Below, one piece after another: positions 1 through 8,378 of a stretch of DNA of 64,000 bases (position 1 is its first letter; the number at the start of each line of letters is the position of its first letter). Source of the DNA: Agreia sp. COWG (lineage in GTDB: Bacteria; Actinomycetota; Actinomycetes; Actinomycetales; Microbacteriaceae); the NCBI RefSeq assembly GCF_904528075.1, contig NZ_LR882035.1:1984001-2048000 (forward strand), written 5' to 3'. The notes beneath the pieces are model-generated. The model was not told where the DNA came from and did not search any database. It was given only the letters and a program-made list of their open reading frames with translations. Both the position numbers and the translations under genes were made by a program.

Positions 1-1967
1 GGGAAGATCTTCTGCCACGTCTGCAGCAGCGGGTCGGTCTCATCCCAGGCGTAGAGGGTCACCTTGCCGTCGTTCGCGTCGACGGTGGCCTTCACCGAGT
101 TGCGGATGTAGTTGATGTCGTCGACCGCGAAGGCGGGCTTCGGCGTGTACGTGTCCGCGATGACGTCCGACAGGCTCTCCGTTCGCGAATACGGATAGTT
201 CTCACTCGTGGTGTAGCCGTCGACGATCCAGACGACCTTGCCGTCGACGACGGAGGCATAGGGATCGGAGTCGATGGTCAGGTACGGTGCGACCTTCGAC
301 ACGCGCTGGGCTGGGTCACGGTCGTAGAGGATCTGCGACTGATCGGTGACCCCGTCAGACAGGAAGATCTGCTCGGACTGGAACTTCAGCGCGTAGACGA
401 GGCGCTTGAACACGTTGTCGAGCTTCGGCCCGCCGTCACCCGTGAAGGTCGTGTAGGTCTGCTGCGCGCCCTCTTCGCCAGACGGATAGTCGAGCTCGTT
501 CTTAGGCCCGCCCTCGGGGCCGCCCACGATCGAGTAGTCGGGGGACGACTCACCGAAGTAGATGCGGGGCTCGTAGTTGCCGAGCGCGCCGGTCGAGGGG
601 ATGCCCGACTCGAGGAAGACGGGCTGGCCGTCGACCGACCGCTGGTTTCCGAAGGCCGCGACGAGGCCGTAGCCGTGCGTGTAGACGATGTGCTGGTTGT
701 ACCAGGTGTTCGAGGTGCCGAGGCCCTCGAGGTTGAGGTCGCGCACCGTGGTGACCGCGTCTTGGACTGTGCCGTTGATGTTGTAGCGGTCGACGTCGAG
801 ATACTGCGGGAACTGGTAATACTGGCGGAACTGCTCGAGCTGCTTGTAGGTGTCGGAGACGAGGGCCGGGTCGATGATGCGGATGTTCGCGGTCGTGACC
901 GCATCCGATCGAAGCGCGCCGGCCGTGGCGTCGGTCGTTGCGTCGTACTCGGTCTCTTCTACGCCGGACACGCCGTACGCGTCGCGGGTGGAGTCGATGT
1001 TGCGCTGGATGTACTCCGACTCGAGCGACCGCTCAGACGGGTCGACCTGGAAGCGCTGCACGACCCACGGGTACAGCGAACCGAGGATGAGGCTCGAGAC
1101 GATGAGCAGCACCGTGCCGATGACCGGCAGGCGCCAGCGGCCGATGACGGCGGCCACGACGAAGAGGATCGCGACGATGCCCGCGATGCCCGCGAGGATC
1201 GAGAGGCCCGGGATCGTGCCGTTGACGTCGGCGTACGTGGCACCGGTGATGAGCTTTCCGGAACCGTTGGTGACCGTGGAGTACTGGTCGAGCCAGATGC
1301 TCGCGGCCTGCACGGCGAGGTAGAGGGCGGCCAGAACGGCGATCTGGATGCGCGCGGTCTTCGAGATGCGCACCTCGCGCCCGGCGACACGGATGGCGCC
1401 GTAGAGGTAGCTGGTGGCCAGTGCCGCGATACCTGCCACCAGGATGACCGCCGATGCGAAGCCCACGACACCGCGGAAGAACGGAAGGTCGTAGAGGAAG
1501 AACGAGATGTCGAGCCCGAACTGGGCGTCCGTCTTTCCCGTGGGCGTGCGGTTGAGCCACATCAGGGTGAGCTGCCAGCGTGAGGCCGTCGCCACACCGG
1601 CGAAGATTCCGAGTAGCACGGGGATGCCGATGGACGCGAGCCGACGAAGGGGTTCGACGACCTGCTGGTATCGGTCTAGCTGCGAGTTGAGCTTCGCGTA
1701 GACGGGCCGCCAGCGGAACGCGATCTCGATGGAAGCCCAGACCGGCAACGCCATGGCCAGGAAGCCGATGAAGAACATCACTCCGCCCGCGACCCACTGG
1801 GTCGTCAACACGTTCACGTACCCCAGCTGGTCGTACCAGAGGACCTCGGTGTACAGGTTCGAAAACGCGAAGAACGCGATGGCGAGCGCGACGACGATGG
1901 CGATGGTGATGGCCAAGGGAGCGCGGGATCGTCTCGAAGCGGGCTTCTCGGCGGTGGGGGAAGTCAC
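1..1967 (-). CDS. UPF0182 family membrane protein (3' end beyond left edge)
   Basis: Large integral membrane protein of the UPF0182 family; its biochemical role is unknown. About 655 codons are visible and the frame stays open to base 1, so the C-terminal part lies outside the window (the family is usually about 950-1000 residues). The GTG start at 1967 is chosen because a purine-rich AAAGAGG lies about 10 bases upstream and the protein then begins with a short basic tail followed by a hydrophobic segment (PLAITIAIVVALAIAFFAF) and the family-typical VLWYDQLGY. Several more membrane segments follow in the first third; the remainder is a long soluble, probably extracytoplasmic region. It lies head to tail behind the PDZ protease gene, the same order as Rv3193c-Rv3194c in M. 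tuberculosis as I recall it. Confidence 0.9.
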   Translation of the reverse strand, partial: MTSPTAEKPASRRSRAPLAITIAIVVALAIAFFAFSNLYTEVLWYDQLGYVNVLTTQWVAGGVMFFIGFLAMALPVWASIEIAFRWRPVYAKLNSQLDRYQQVVEPLRRLASIGIPVLLGIFAGVATASRWQLTLMWLNRTPTGKTDAQFGLDISFFLYDLPFFRGVVGFASAVILVAGIAALATSYLYGAIRVAGREVRISKTARIQIAVLAALYLAVQAASIWLDQYSTVTNGSGKLITGATYADVNGTIPGLSILAGIAGIVAILFVVAAVIGRWRLPVIGTVLLIVSSLILGSLYPWVVQRFQVDPSERSLESEYIQRNIDSTRDAYGVSGVEETEYDATTDATAGALRSDAVTTANIRIIDPALVSDTYKQLEQFRQYYQFPQYLDVDRYNINGTVQDAVTTVRDLNLEGLGTSNTWYNQHIVYTHGYGLVAAFGNQRSVDGQPVFLESGIPSTGALGNYEPRIYFGESSPDYSIVGGPEGGPKNELDYPSGEEGAQQTYTTFTGDGGPKLDNVFKRLVYALKFQSEQIFLSDGVTDQSQILYDRDPAQRVSKVAPYLTIDSDPYASVVDGKVVWIVDGYTTSENYPYSRTESLSDVIADTYTPKPAFAVDDINYIRNSVKATVDANDGKVTLYAWDETDPLLQTWQKIF

Positions 1968-2079
1968 GTGTGGGGCCTCTTTTTAATGCGGTGCGGTGTC
2001 CGACCATCCTAGACAGGGCAGGCTGAGAAGTGCCCCGATCGGCGTTGTGCCCCGGGAGAACAAAGCTCCCCTCGAACCG

Positions 2080-3234
2080 CTACGGCGTCGCCGTGACCGC
2101 GTCGCACGTCGGCAGGGCGTCGAGGCCGTCACCGGAGGAGATGGCCTTCAGCGCGGCCAGCGAATCGTCGAGCGTTCCGACGGCGAACACGCGGATGCCA
2201 TCCGGCACGTGGCCCACGACCTCGCCGCAATTCGACGATGGCGCGAGGAACCAGGTGGCCCCCGCGTCGCGAGCACCCACGAGCTTCTGTCGGATGCCGC
2301 CGATCGGTCCGACCGTTCCATCGGAGGAGATGGTTCCCGTGCCCGCCACGTTCTGGCCGCCGTTCAGCTCGCCGTCGGTGAGCTTGTCGATGATTCCCAG
2401 TGCGAACATCATGCCGGCGCTCGGGCCCCCGACGCTGTCGAGCTGGATCTTGACGTCGAACGGAAAGTCGAAGCTCGCCTGCACTCCGATGCCGAGTACC
2501 ACCGAGTCGCCGCTCTCGATCGGAACGATGGATGCCTCGATCGGGGCACCGCCTCGAGTCGCATCGACGACGGCGGGCTGGGAGGTGCCGTTCGCGGTGA
2601 CCGCAGCGCGAAGTTCGTCGATCGAGGTGATCGCCGTGCCGTTGACACGGGTGAGCACGTCACCGGCCTGTAGCTTGCCCTCGGCCGGAGACCCGTCGGC
2701 GAGTCCCCCGACGCTGAGCGAGGTCGTGAAGTCGTAACCGAGGTTCGAGAGCGCCGCCGCGATGGCCTCCTGCTGACTGTCCACCATCTGCGCCGCGTTC
2801 TGCGAGTCGCGCTGCTCGGTCGTGACGTCGGCCGGGTAGACCGACTCGAGCGGCACGACGGCCTTGCTGCTGTCGAAGAAGGCCTGCACCACCTCCGCCC
2901 AGGTGGGAGTGGCCTTCGGCGATCCGACGACGGAGACCGTGAGCATGTCGAGGGTTCCCGCCGTGGGATACGTCTGCTCACCGTCGATGGAGATGAGCGG
3001 GGTGTCTTTGCCCTCCACCGTCTGCGAGCCGAGCGTGTCGAACACCGGTCCGGGTTGTTCGATGACGTAGGCCGTGGGCATGAAGCTCATGACCAGGCCG
3101 AGAACGAGGGCGGAGACGAGCACCACCCATCCGGTCGTCCGACGTCGAGAGGAGCGACGCTCGGCCGGGGACGGTTGCGCGACCGGCGGCTCGTAGGCGG
3201 CGCCCGTGGTGTCGTTGCTGCCGAACAGGCTCAC
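2080..3234 (-). CDS. PDZ and Lon-type (S16) membrane-anchored serine protease, YlbL family
   Basis: Predicted membrane-anchored protease of 384 residues. In order: a short basic cytoplasmic tail, one transmembrane helix at about residues 34-53, a PDZ domain at about 175-245 (GKLQAGDVLTRVNG), and a C-terminal Lon-type domain with the Ser/Lys dyad: Ser271 in GPSAGMMFAL and Lys316 in GGIRQKLVGA, 45 residues apart, close to the spacing in Lon. It has no ATPase domain, so it would act without ATP, probably outside the membrane. An open frame extends upstream to 3384, but GTG at 3234 is preceded by GAGGAGAGCA, a good ribosome site, and gives a normal membrane anchor. It diverges from the DUF2342 gene across 236 bases and is followed by the UPF0182 gene after 112 bases. 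Substrate unknown. Confidence 0.9.
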   Translation of the reverse strand: MSLFGSNDTTGAAYEPPVAQPSPAERRSSRRRTTGWVVLVSALVLGLVMSFMPTAYVIEQPGPVFDTLGSQTVEGKDTPLISIDGEQTYPTAGTLDMLTVSVVGSPKATPTWAEVVQAFFDSSKAVVPLESVYPADVTTEQRDSQNAAQMVDSQQEAIAAALSNLGYDFTTSLSVGGLADGSPAEGKLQAGDVLTRVNGTAITSIDELRAAVTANGTSQPAVVDATRGGAPIEASIVPIESGDSVVLGIGVQASFDFPFDVKIQLDSVGGPSAGMMFALGIIDKLTDGELNGGQNVAGTGTISSDGTVGPIGGIRQKLVGARDAGATWFLAPSSNCGEVVGHVPDGIRVFAVGTLDDSLAALKAISSGDGLDALPTCDAVTATP

Positions 3235-3470
3235 TGCTCTCCTCAAGAAGAAGGGGATGCGCTCTCGCGGACGCGCACGGGGACTTTCGGTCGTTTCTAT
3301 CGAACCGGTGGGAGCGCTGTTCGCCACGGGCGCACGGCCGAAGGACGTAAGCCTATGGGAATCCCAGCCAGTCGGATCGGCCAACGGATAGCGTAGAGAT
3401 CAATTCTGACAGCGGGCATGGAGCATCCACACAGCTCCGACCGGACTGCCAGGCGAGAGAGGTTTCAGCC

Positions 3471-4787
3471 ATGAGCGACGACACACCCAAGGAACCGGAA
3501 GACGAATTCCGCGACATGCTCAAGAGCTTCCTCGAGGGAAACTCCGAGATGGATCCGGCCAAGCTCGCGAGTGCAGCAGGCCTCCCCTCCGACCCGGCCG
3601 CCGTGCAGCAGCTCATGCAGCAGCTGCAGAACGCCATGCAGACGACCGGCGACGGAATCGACTGGGGAGTCGCGTCGAAGCAGGCCCACGAATTGGCGGG
3701 TCAGTCCTCGACGAGCGTCACGGATGAGCAGCGCACGCAGCTCGACGGCGCACTGCACATCGCTGCGCTCTGGCTCGACGAAGTGACGAGCGTCACCGAA
3801 CTCGCGCTCCCCCCGGTGTATCTGACCCGACAGCAGTGGACCGCCGAGACCATGCCGGTGTGGTCGCAGCTCGCCGAGCCGGTGGCTTTGAGCATCGCGG
3901 ACGCCCTCACGGCCGTGCTGAAAGATCAGGCGCCTGAGGAGATGGTCGGCATGCTCGCCGGCGCATCCAAGCTCATGCGCAATCTCGGTGGCGCGCTGTT
4001 CGCCGTGCAGCTCGGTCAGGTGGTGGGCCAGCTGTCGACGGAGGTCGTGTCGGGCGGCGACGTCGGAATCCCCCTGCTCGAGAATCAGACCGCAGCTCTC
4101 CTCCCCCAGAATGTCGCCTCATTCAGTGACGGCCTCGACATTCCCCTCGACCAGGTGCAGCTCTATCTGGCCGTGCGCGAGCTCGCTCACGCCCGCCTGT
4201 TCCGGCACGCGAAGTGGCTGCGTCTGCACCTCATCACCTCCATCACCGAGTTCGCCCGGGGAATCCGCATCGATACCGATCGCCTCGAGCAGCTCGCCGA
4301 AGGCTTCGATCCATCGAACCCGGAGGAGCTGCGGCAAGCGGTCGTGAGCGGGGCGCTGATTCCGCCGAAGACCGAGGTGCAGCAACATGCCCTGACCCGG
4401 CTCGAGACCATGCTCGCTCTCATCGAGGGGTGGGTCGACGTGGTCACCGCCCAGGCCACGACGCGCCTCCCGTCGCGAGATGCGGTGGCAGAGACCGTCC
4501 GTCGCAGACGGGCCACCGGCGGGCCGGCCGAGAGCGCATTCTCCACGCTCATCGGGCTCGAACTTCGACCGAGGCGCATGCGCGAGGCCGCGGCCATGTG
4601 GCAGGCCGTGACGGATGCGGTCGGGTCCGACGTGCGTGACGAACTGTGGTCGCATCCCGACCTGGTGCCGACCGCAGCGGACATCGACGACCCGGCTGCT
4701 CTTGTCGCCCGTCTGCAGGCCGGCGCTCCCGCGCCCGACGAGATGGACCAGGCCCTCGAGGATCTGCTGCGCGGCGAGGGCGAGTAG
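3471..4787 (+). CDS. DUF2342 / zincin-like protein
   Basis: A 438-residue soluble protein of the actinobacterial DUF2342 family, often labelled zinc-dependent metalloprotease or coenzyme F420 biosynthesis associated. It begins with an acidic N-terminus, then a glutamine-rich helix (VQQLMQQLQNAMQ) and the family core around IPLDQVQLYLAVRELAHARLFRHAKWLR at about residues 222-250. There is no HExxH zinc motif anywhere; the corresponding helix reads VRELAHARLF, so protease activity is not supported by sequence. ATG 3471 has GAGAGAGG upstream. It is followed after 61 bases by the E1-like gene in the same direction. The pair matches the Rv3195-Rv3196 order in mycobacteria, from memory. Function unknown. 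Confidence 0.85.
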   Translation: MSDDTPKEPEDEFRDMLKSFLEGNSEMDPAKLASAAGLPSDPAAVQQLMQQLQNAMQTTGDGIDWGVASKQAHELAGQSSTSVTDEQRTQLDGALHIAALWLDEVTSVTELALPPVYLTRQQWTAETMPVWSQLAEPVALSIADALTAVLKDQAPEEMVGMLAGASKLMRNLGGALFAVQLGQVVGQLSTEVVSGGDVGIPLLENQTAALLPQNVASFSDGLDIPLDQVQLYLAVRELAHARLFRHAKWLRLHLITSITEFARGIRIDTDRLEQLAEGFDPSNPEELRQAVVSGALIPPKTEVQQHALTRLETMLALIEGWVDVVTAQATTRLPSRDAVAETVRRRRATGGPAESAFSTLIGLELRPRRMREAAAMWQAVTDAVGSDVRDELWSHPDLVPTAADIDDPAALVARLQAGAPAPDEMDQALEDLLRGEGE

Positions 4788-4848
4788 TCGCTCGTCGCCC
4801 TGTGGATAACATCCGCATCAGCGACGCCGACACGTGCATCATCAGTGC

Positions 4849-5670
4849 ATGGCCCTGCAAATCGATCCCCGTCACCCCGTCATCTGGCGAACACCGACCA
4901 GCGTGCAGATCGGAGCAGACCGCGCGATCGTGACGCTCGACGACGTGACGGTGCCGGAGGAACGTCTGCTCTCCGTGCTTCGAAAAGGCATCAGCCGCAC
5001 CGGTCTCACCATGATCGCCGAGGAGGCCGGGGCCGGGGTCGATTGCACGGAGGGGTTGCTCGAGCGGCTTCGACCGGCTCTTCGACAATCTGGCAGCCAC
5101 AACGGACGGCTGACGCCGTTCTCACTGGCTGTGACAGGCACCGGGTCGGGCGCGAGCGCGATCAGGTCGGTGCTGAGTGGCCTCGGTGCCACGATCGTCA
5201 CCGACGTCGACGAGGCTGATAAGCGGCCTGATCTCGCCGTGATCGTCTCGACCTTCGACACCGATCCCCGGGATGCCGGAGCCTGGCTGCGAGAAGATGT
5301 TCCGCACCTCGCCGTGGTCTTCGGTGACTCCGAGGTGCGAATCGGGCCTCTCGTCGAGCCGGGCAGAGGGCCCTGCCTGCACTGCGTGGGCCGATCCCGA
5401 ATCGATACCGACCCGTATTGGCCTGCCCTGGCCAGCCAGCTGCTCGGGCGGGAGGCAAGCACCGAAGAACCGGTGACGATCTCGAACGTCGTCGCTATCG
5501 TCGCGCGGGCCGTTCTCGACCGCTTCGATCCCGCATCCGCCGGAGACCGGCAGTACCGCCTGCGCGCACGGGGCGTGATCGTCGACGGAGAGACGGGCGA
5601 GGTCAGCGAGCGGCGATACCGGGCGCATCCGGAGTGCGCGTGCCGGGAAGTGCCTCCTGCAGGAATCTAG
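4849..5670 (+). CDS. Orphan cyclodehydratase/E1-like protein (TOMM leader-binding type)
   Basis: A 273-residue protein resembling the ThiF/E1-like cyclodehydratase partner (ocin-ThiF type) of azole-peptide (TOMM) biosynthesis, a widespread actinobacterial orphan. The middle part has a Rossmann-like strand with a glycine-rich turn (AVTGTGSGASAIRSVL). The second half has the family signature IGPLVEPGRGPCLHCVGR and a C-terminal HPECACR; these CxxC and CxC pairs could bind zinc. No YcaO partner, precursor peptide or transporter is nearby. The start could also be GTG 4834. The last 68 bases overlap the 3' end of the helicase gene on the other strand. It probably shares a transcript with DUF2342. 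Function unknown. Confidence 0.75.
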   Translation: MALQIDPRHPVIWRTPTSVQIGADRAIVTLDDVTVPEERLLSVLRKGISRTGLTMIAEEAGAGVDCTEGLLERLRPALRQSGSHNGRLTPFSLAVTGTGSGASAIRSVLSGLGATIVTDVDEADKRPDLAVIVSTFDTDPRDAGAWLREDVPHLAVVFGDSEVRIGPLVEPGRGPCLHCVGRSRIDTDPYWPALASQLLGREASTEEPVTISNVVAIVARAVLDRFDPASAGDRQYRLRARGVIVDGETGEVSERRYRAHPECACREVPPAGI

Positions 5671-7360
5671 ACGCGAGCCTCTGCTGCGACCGCCCCATGC
5701 CCGATTCGGAATACGACATCTCGAGACGGTCGCGAGCGCGGGTGATGCCGACGTACATCAGACGCCTCTCCTCATCGATCTGCTCGAACGTCGTCGCGTA
5801 GCTGATCGGTACGAGCCCCTCCGAGAGACCGACCAGAAAGACGATGGGCCACTCGAGGCCCTTCGCCGAGTGCAGCGTCGCGAGGGTGACGGCCTGAATG
5901 GTGGGCTCGTGGCCCGACCCCTGCCGTTCCATCAGTTCGTCGGTGAACTGGCGAAATGTGATGCCGTCGCCCTGCTGCTCTGCGAGGCCCATGAGCGCGT
6001 TCAGCGCCTCCCACTTGTCGCGCACGGCACCGCGACCCTCGGGCGGAGCCTGGCTCCAGCCGAGCGAACGCAGCACGTCGCTGACCGATTTGAAGAGCGG
6101 CTCGCCCGTGATCGACACGGACGCCGCCCGAAGGGACATCACCGCCTGCTTCACCTCAGGCAGGTCGAAGAAGCGCTTCGATCCGCGAACCTGGTAACTG
6201 ACCCCGGCGTCGCCCAGGGCCGTCTCCAACACGGCTGCCTGTACGTTCACGCGGTACAGCACTGCGATGTCTGACGCGGGCACGCCCGATTGCACGAGAT
6301 CGGAAATCCTCGAGGCTATCCCCCTCGCCTCTGTCACATCCGAGGGATAGACGGTGAGCGCGGGCCGCGCCTCAGGCGTCGTCGGACTCTCGGGTACGGC
6401 GGCGTGCAGCGACAACGCGCCTGCGCGGCCCTTCATCAGCCGGTTTGCAACGTCGACGATCGCCGGCGTCGATCGATAATTCTGTTCCAGACGCACCGTC
6501 GTGGCATTGGTGTAGTCGTGCTCGAACGACAGCAGGTAATCGCTGCGCGCGCCGGCGAACGAGTAGATGGTCTGGCTTGCATCACCCACCACACAGAGAT
6601 CGTTGCGTCCGCCGACCCAGAGCGACAGTAGGTGATGCTGCAGCGGCGAGACGTCTTGATACTCGTCGACCACGAAGAATTTGTACTGCTCGTGCACCTG
6701 CATCGCCACGGCCGGTTCCTGCTCGATCATGCCGGATGTCGCCAGCAGCACGTCCTCGAAGTCGAGCTGGCGGCGCTCGTCCTTGATGTCCTCGTACTTC
6801 TGGTGCAGGCCGAGAACCTGGTCGACCGTGAGCTGGCCGGGCAGCGACCGAGAGGTCCGCAGGGCCAGCTCGTAGGCATCCAGGCTCAGGCTCGAGACCT
6901 TGCGCCACTCGATCTCGGCCGCGAGGTCACGAAGACTCGCCGTGTCGACCCGCAACTTGAGCGTCTCGGCGGCGTGACCGAGAAGGCGCGCCTTGCCCTC
7001 GAGCACGCGGGGCATGTCACCGCCGACGACGGTGGGCCAGAAGTAGTTCAGCTGGGAGAGCGCGGCGGCGTGAAACGTTCGGGCAGAGACCCCACCGGCC
7101 CCCAAGGGCCGCAGGCGGGTGCGCAACTCTGCAGCAGAACGCGAGGTGAAGGTGAGGGCCATGACCCTGTTGGGCGAGTAGACACCAGTCGCCACGCCGT
7201 AGGCGATGCGGTGCGTGATCGCCCGTGTCTTGCCCGTGCCGGCACCGGCGAGTATGCACACCGGCCCGATGAGCGCACGGGCGGCGACCCGTTGGTCGTC
7301 GTCGAGCGCTGCCAGAATCTGCTCGGCGTTGCCGCCGGTCTCGGATGCCGAGCCGCTCAC
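5603..7360 (-). CDS. UvrD/PcrA-type superfamily 1 DNA helicase (UvrD2-like, no HRDC domain)
   Basis: A 585-residue 3'-5' SF1A DNA helicase, expected to act in DNA repair. Visible motifs: Walker A GAGTGKTR at about residues 38-45, motif Ia LTFTSRSAAEL, Walker B VVDEYQDV, motif III GDASQTIYSFAGA, motif IV EQNYRS, motif V TLATLHSAKGLEW and motif VI YVGITRAR. Best relation is to actinobacterial UvrD2, but the protein stops about 20 residues after the helicase core, so the C-terminal linker and HRDC domain of mycobacterial UvrD2 are absent. The GTG start at 7360 overlaps the nudC stop (GTGA), so the two are translationally coupled; GTG 7363 is an alternative. The 3' end overlaps the E1-like gene by 68 bases. 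Confidence 0.93.
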   Translation of the reverse strand: MSGSASETGGNAEQILAALDDDQRVAARALIGPVCILAGAGTGKTRAITHRIAYGVATGVYSPNRVMALTFTSRSAAELRTRLRPLGAGGVSARTFHAAALSQLNYFWPTVVGGDMPRVLEGKARLLGHAAETLKLRVDTASLRDLAAEIEWRKVSSLSLDAYELALRTSRSLPGQLTVDQVLGLHQKYEDIKDERRQLDFEDVLLATSGMIEQEPAVAMQVHEQYKFFVVDEYQDVSPLQHHLLSLWVGGRNDLCVVGDASQTIYSFAGARSDYLLSFEHDYTNATTVRLEQNYRSTPAIVDVANRLMKGRAGALSLHAAVPESPTTPEARPALTVYPSDVTEARGIASRISDLVQSGVPASDIAVLYRVNVQAAVLETALGDAGVSYQVRGSKRFFDLPEVKQAVMSLRAASVSITGEPLFKSVSDVLRSLGWSQAPPEGRGAVRDKWEALNALMGLAEQQGDGITFRQFTDELMERQGSGHEPTIQAVTLATLHSAKGLEWPIVFLVGLSEGLVPISYATTFEQIDEERRLMYVGITRARDRLEMSYSESGMGRSQQRLASRFLQEALPGTRTPDAPGIAAR

Positions 7361-8319
7361 CACGCGAGCGCCTCTTCGGGAAGCGGTCCCCCGTACCAGC
7401 GCTCGATGATGGCATGGGCGATGGACGACGGTCCGGGAAGGGCGATGCCATTCTTCGGATCGGCGATCTCTTGCCGGCTGAACCAGCGCAGATCGAGGAT
7501 CTCCTCGCCGTCGGGCTTGAGCGCCTCGTGGGCGAACGCGGGATCGACCCGCGCGATGAACCCCACCATCAGCGACGCGGGAAAGGGCCACGGCTGCGAG
7601 CCGAGGTATTCAGGGGGCAGGATGCGCACCCCCGACTCCTCGAAGACCTCGCGCTGGGCAGCCGACTCGAAGGACTCCCCCGGCTCGACGAAGCCGGCGA
7701 GCAGGGAATAGCGATTCTGCTTCCACATCGCATTCGAGCCGAGCAGCATGCGGTCGTTCTCGTCGACGATGCCGACGATCACCGCCGCGTCCGTCCGTGG
7801 GAACAGCTCTACCCCCAGCTCAGGATCGCGGCGAACCCATCCGCCCTTCTCTGGCACGGTCTCCGCTCCGCTTCGAGGCGAGTGACTGTGCGACGCGTGC
7901 CATCCGGCGATCGCGAGGGACTGGACGAACGCGCCGGCGTCCCGATCGCTCAGGGTGGTCGCCACCTCACGCAGGTTCAGCCAGCGGGCCTCGTCCGGCT
8001 CGAGCCTCTCAGCCTCGTCGTCATCGACGACGACCAGAACAAGCCGGGTACCGACGGGCTCAGGCGAGGTGCGCGATAGCGAGATTCCCAGGTAGACCCA
8101 GAGTTCGTGGCTGTGCACGGCAGAGGTCGGTACAAAGGCCAGGGCGGGGCGCTCGCTGAAGGTCTCAGCCGCGAGCGCGCGGCCCCGCCACAGTGGCAGC
8201 AGCCGCGTCGTGGGATCGGCCCACAGCTCATCGAAGAGTCCGGCACGCGACCGTGTCTCGTGATCGCGATCGATCTCCTGCCGGGAAAGCGGGAGTTGGC
8301 TGAGGAAGGTGGAAGACAT
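7357..8319 (-). CDS. nudC: NAD(+)/NADH diphosphatase, Nudix family
   Basis: Nudix hydrolase of 320 residues that should split NAD(H) to NMN(H) and AMP and may remove NAD caps from RNA. The Nudix box is complete at about residues 209-231 (GFVEPGESFESAAQREVFEE continues the pattern) and the NudC hallmark SQPWPFP follows at 241-247. The four-cysteine zinc finger normally placed just before the Nudix domain is absent: the region around residues 140-165 reads GWHASHSHSPRSG without any cysteine. ATG 8319 is preferred over an upstream TTG at 8328. It is first in an operon with the UvrD2-like helicase (4-base overlap) and diverges from the APH-fold gene across 59 bases. The same nudC-helicase pairing occurs in mycobacteria. 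Confidence 0.92.
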   Translation of the reverse strand: MSSTFLSQLPLSRQEIDRDHETRSRAGLFDELWADPTTRLLPLWRGRALAAETFSERPALAFVPTSAVHSHELWVYLGISLSRTSPEPVGTRLVLVVVDDDEAERLEPDEARWLNLREVATTLSDRDAGAFVQSLAIAGWHASHSHSPRSGAETVPEKGGWVRRDPELGVELFPRTDAAVIVGIVDENDRMLLGSNAMWKQNRYSLLAGFVEPGESFESAAQREVFEESGVRILPPEYLGSQPWPFPASLMVGFIARVDPAFAHEALKPDGEEILDLRWFSRQEIADPKNGIALPGPSSIAHAIIERWYGGPLPEEALAW

Positions 8320-8378
8320 GTGAACCAATCGAGCGTGGCGAATGCGCCGGCAGAAGATGCCAGCCCTACCCTGTTGGT

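Noticed and set aside
675..1583. 302-codon plus-strand frame at the left end
   Set aside because: Antisense to the UPF0182 gene, rich in Asp, Arg and Val repeats with no domain; a shadow.
4849..5670. Azole-peptide (TOMM) biosynthetic cluster
   Set aside because: Only the E1-like protein is present; there is no YcaO, dehydrogenase, precursor peptide or transporter nearby.
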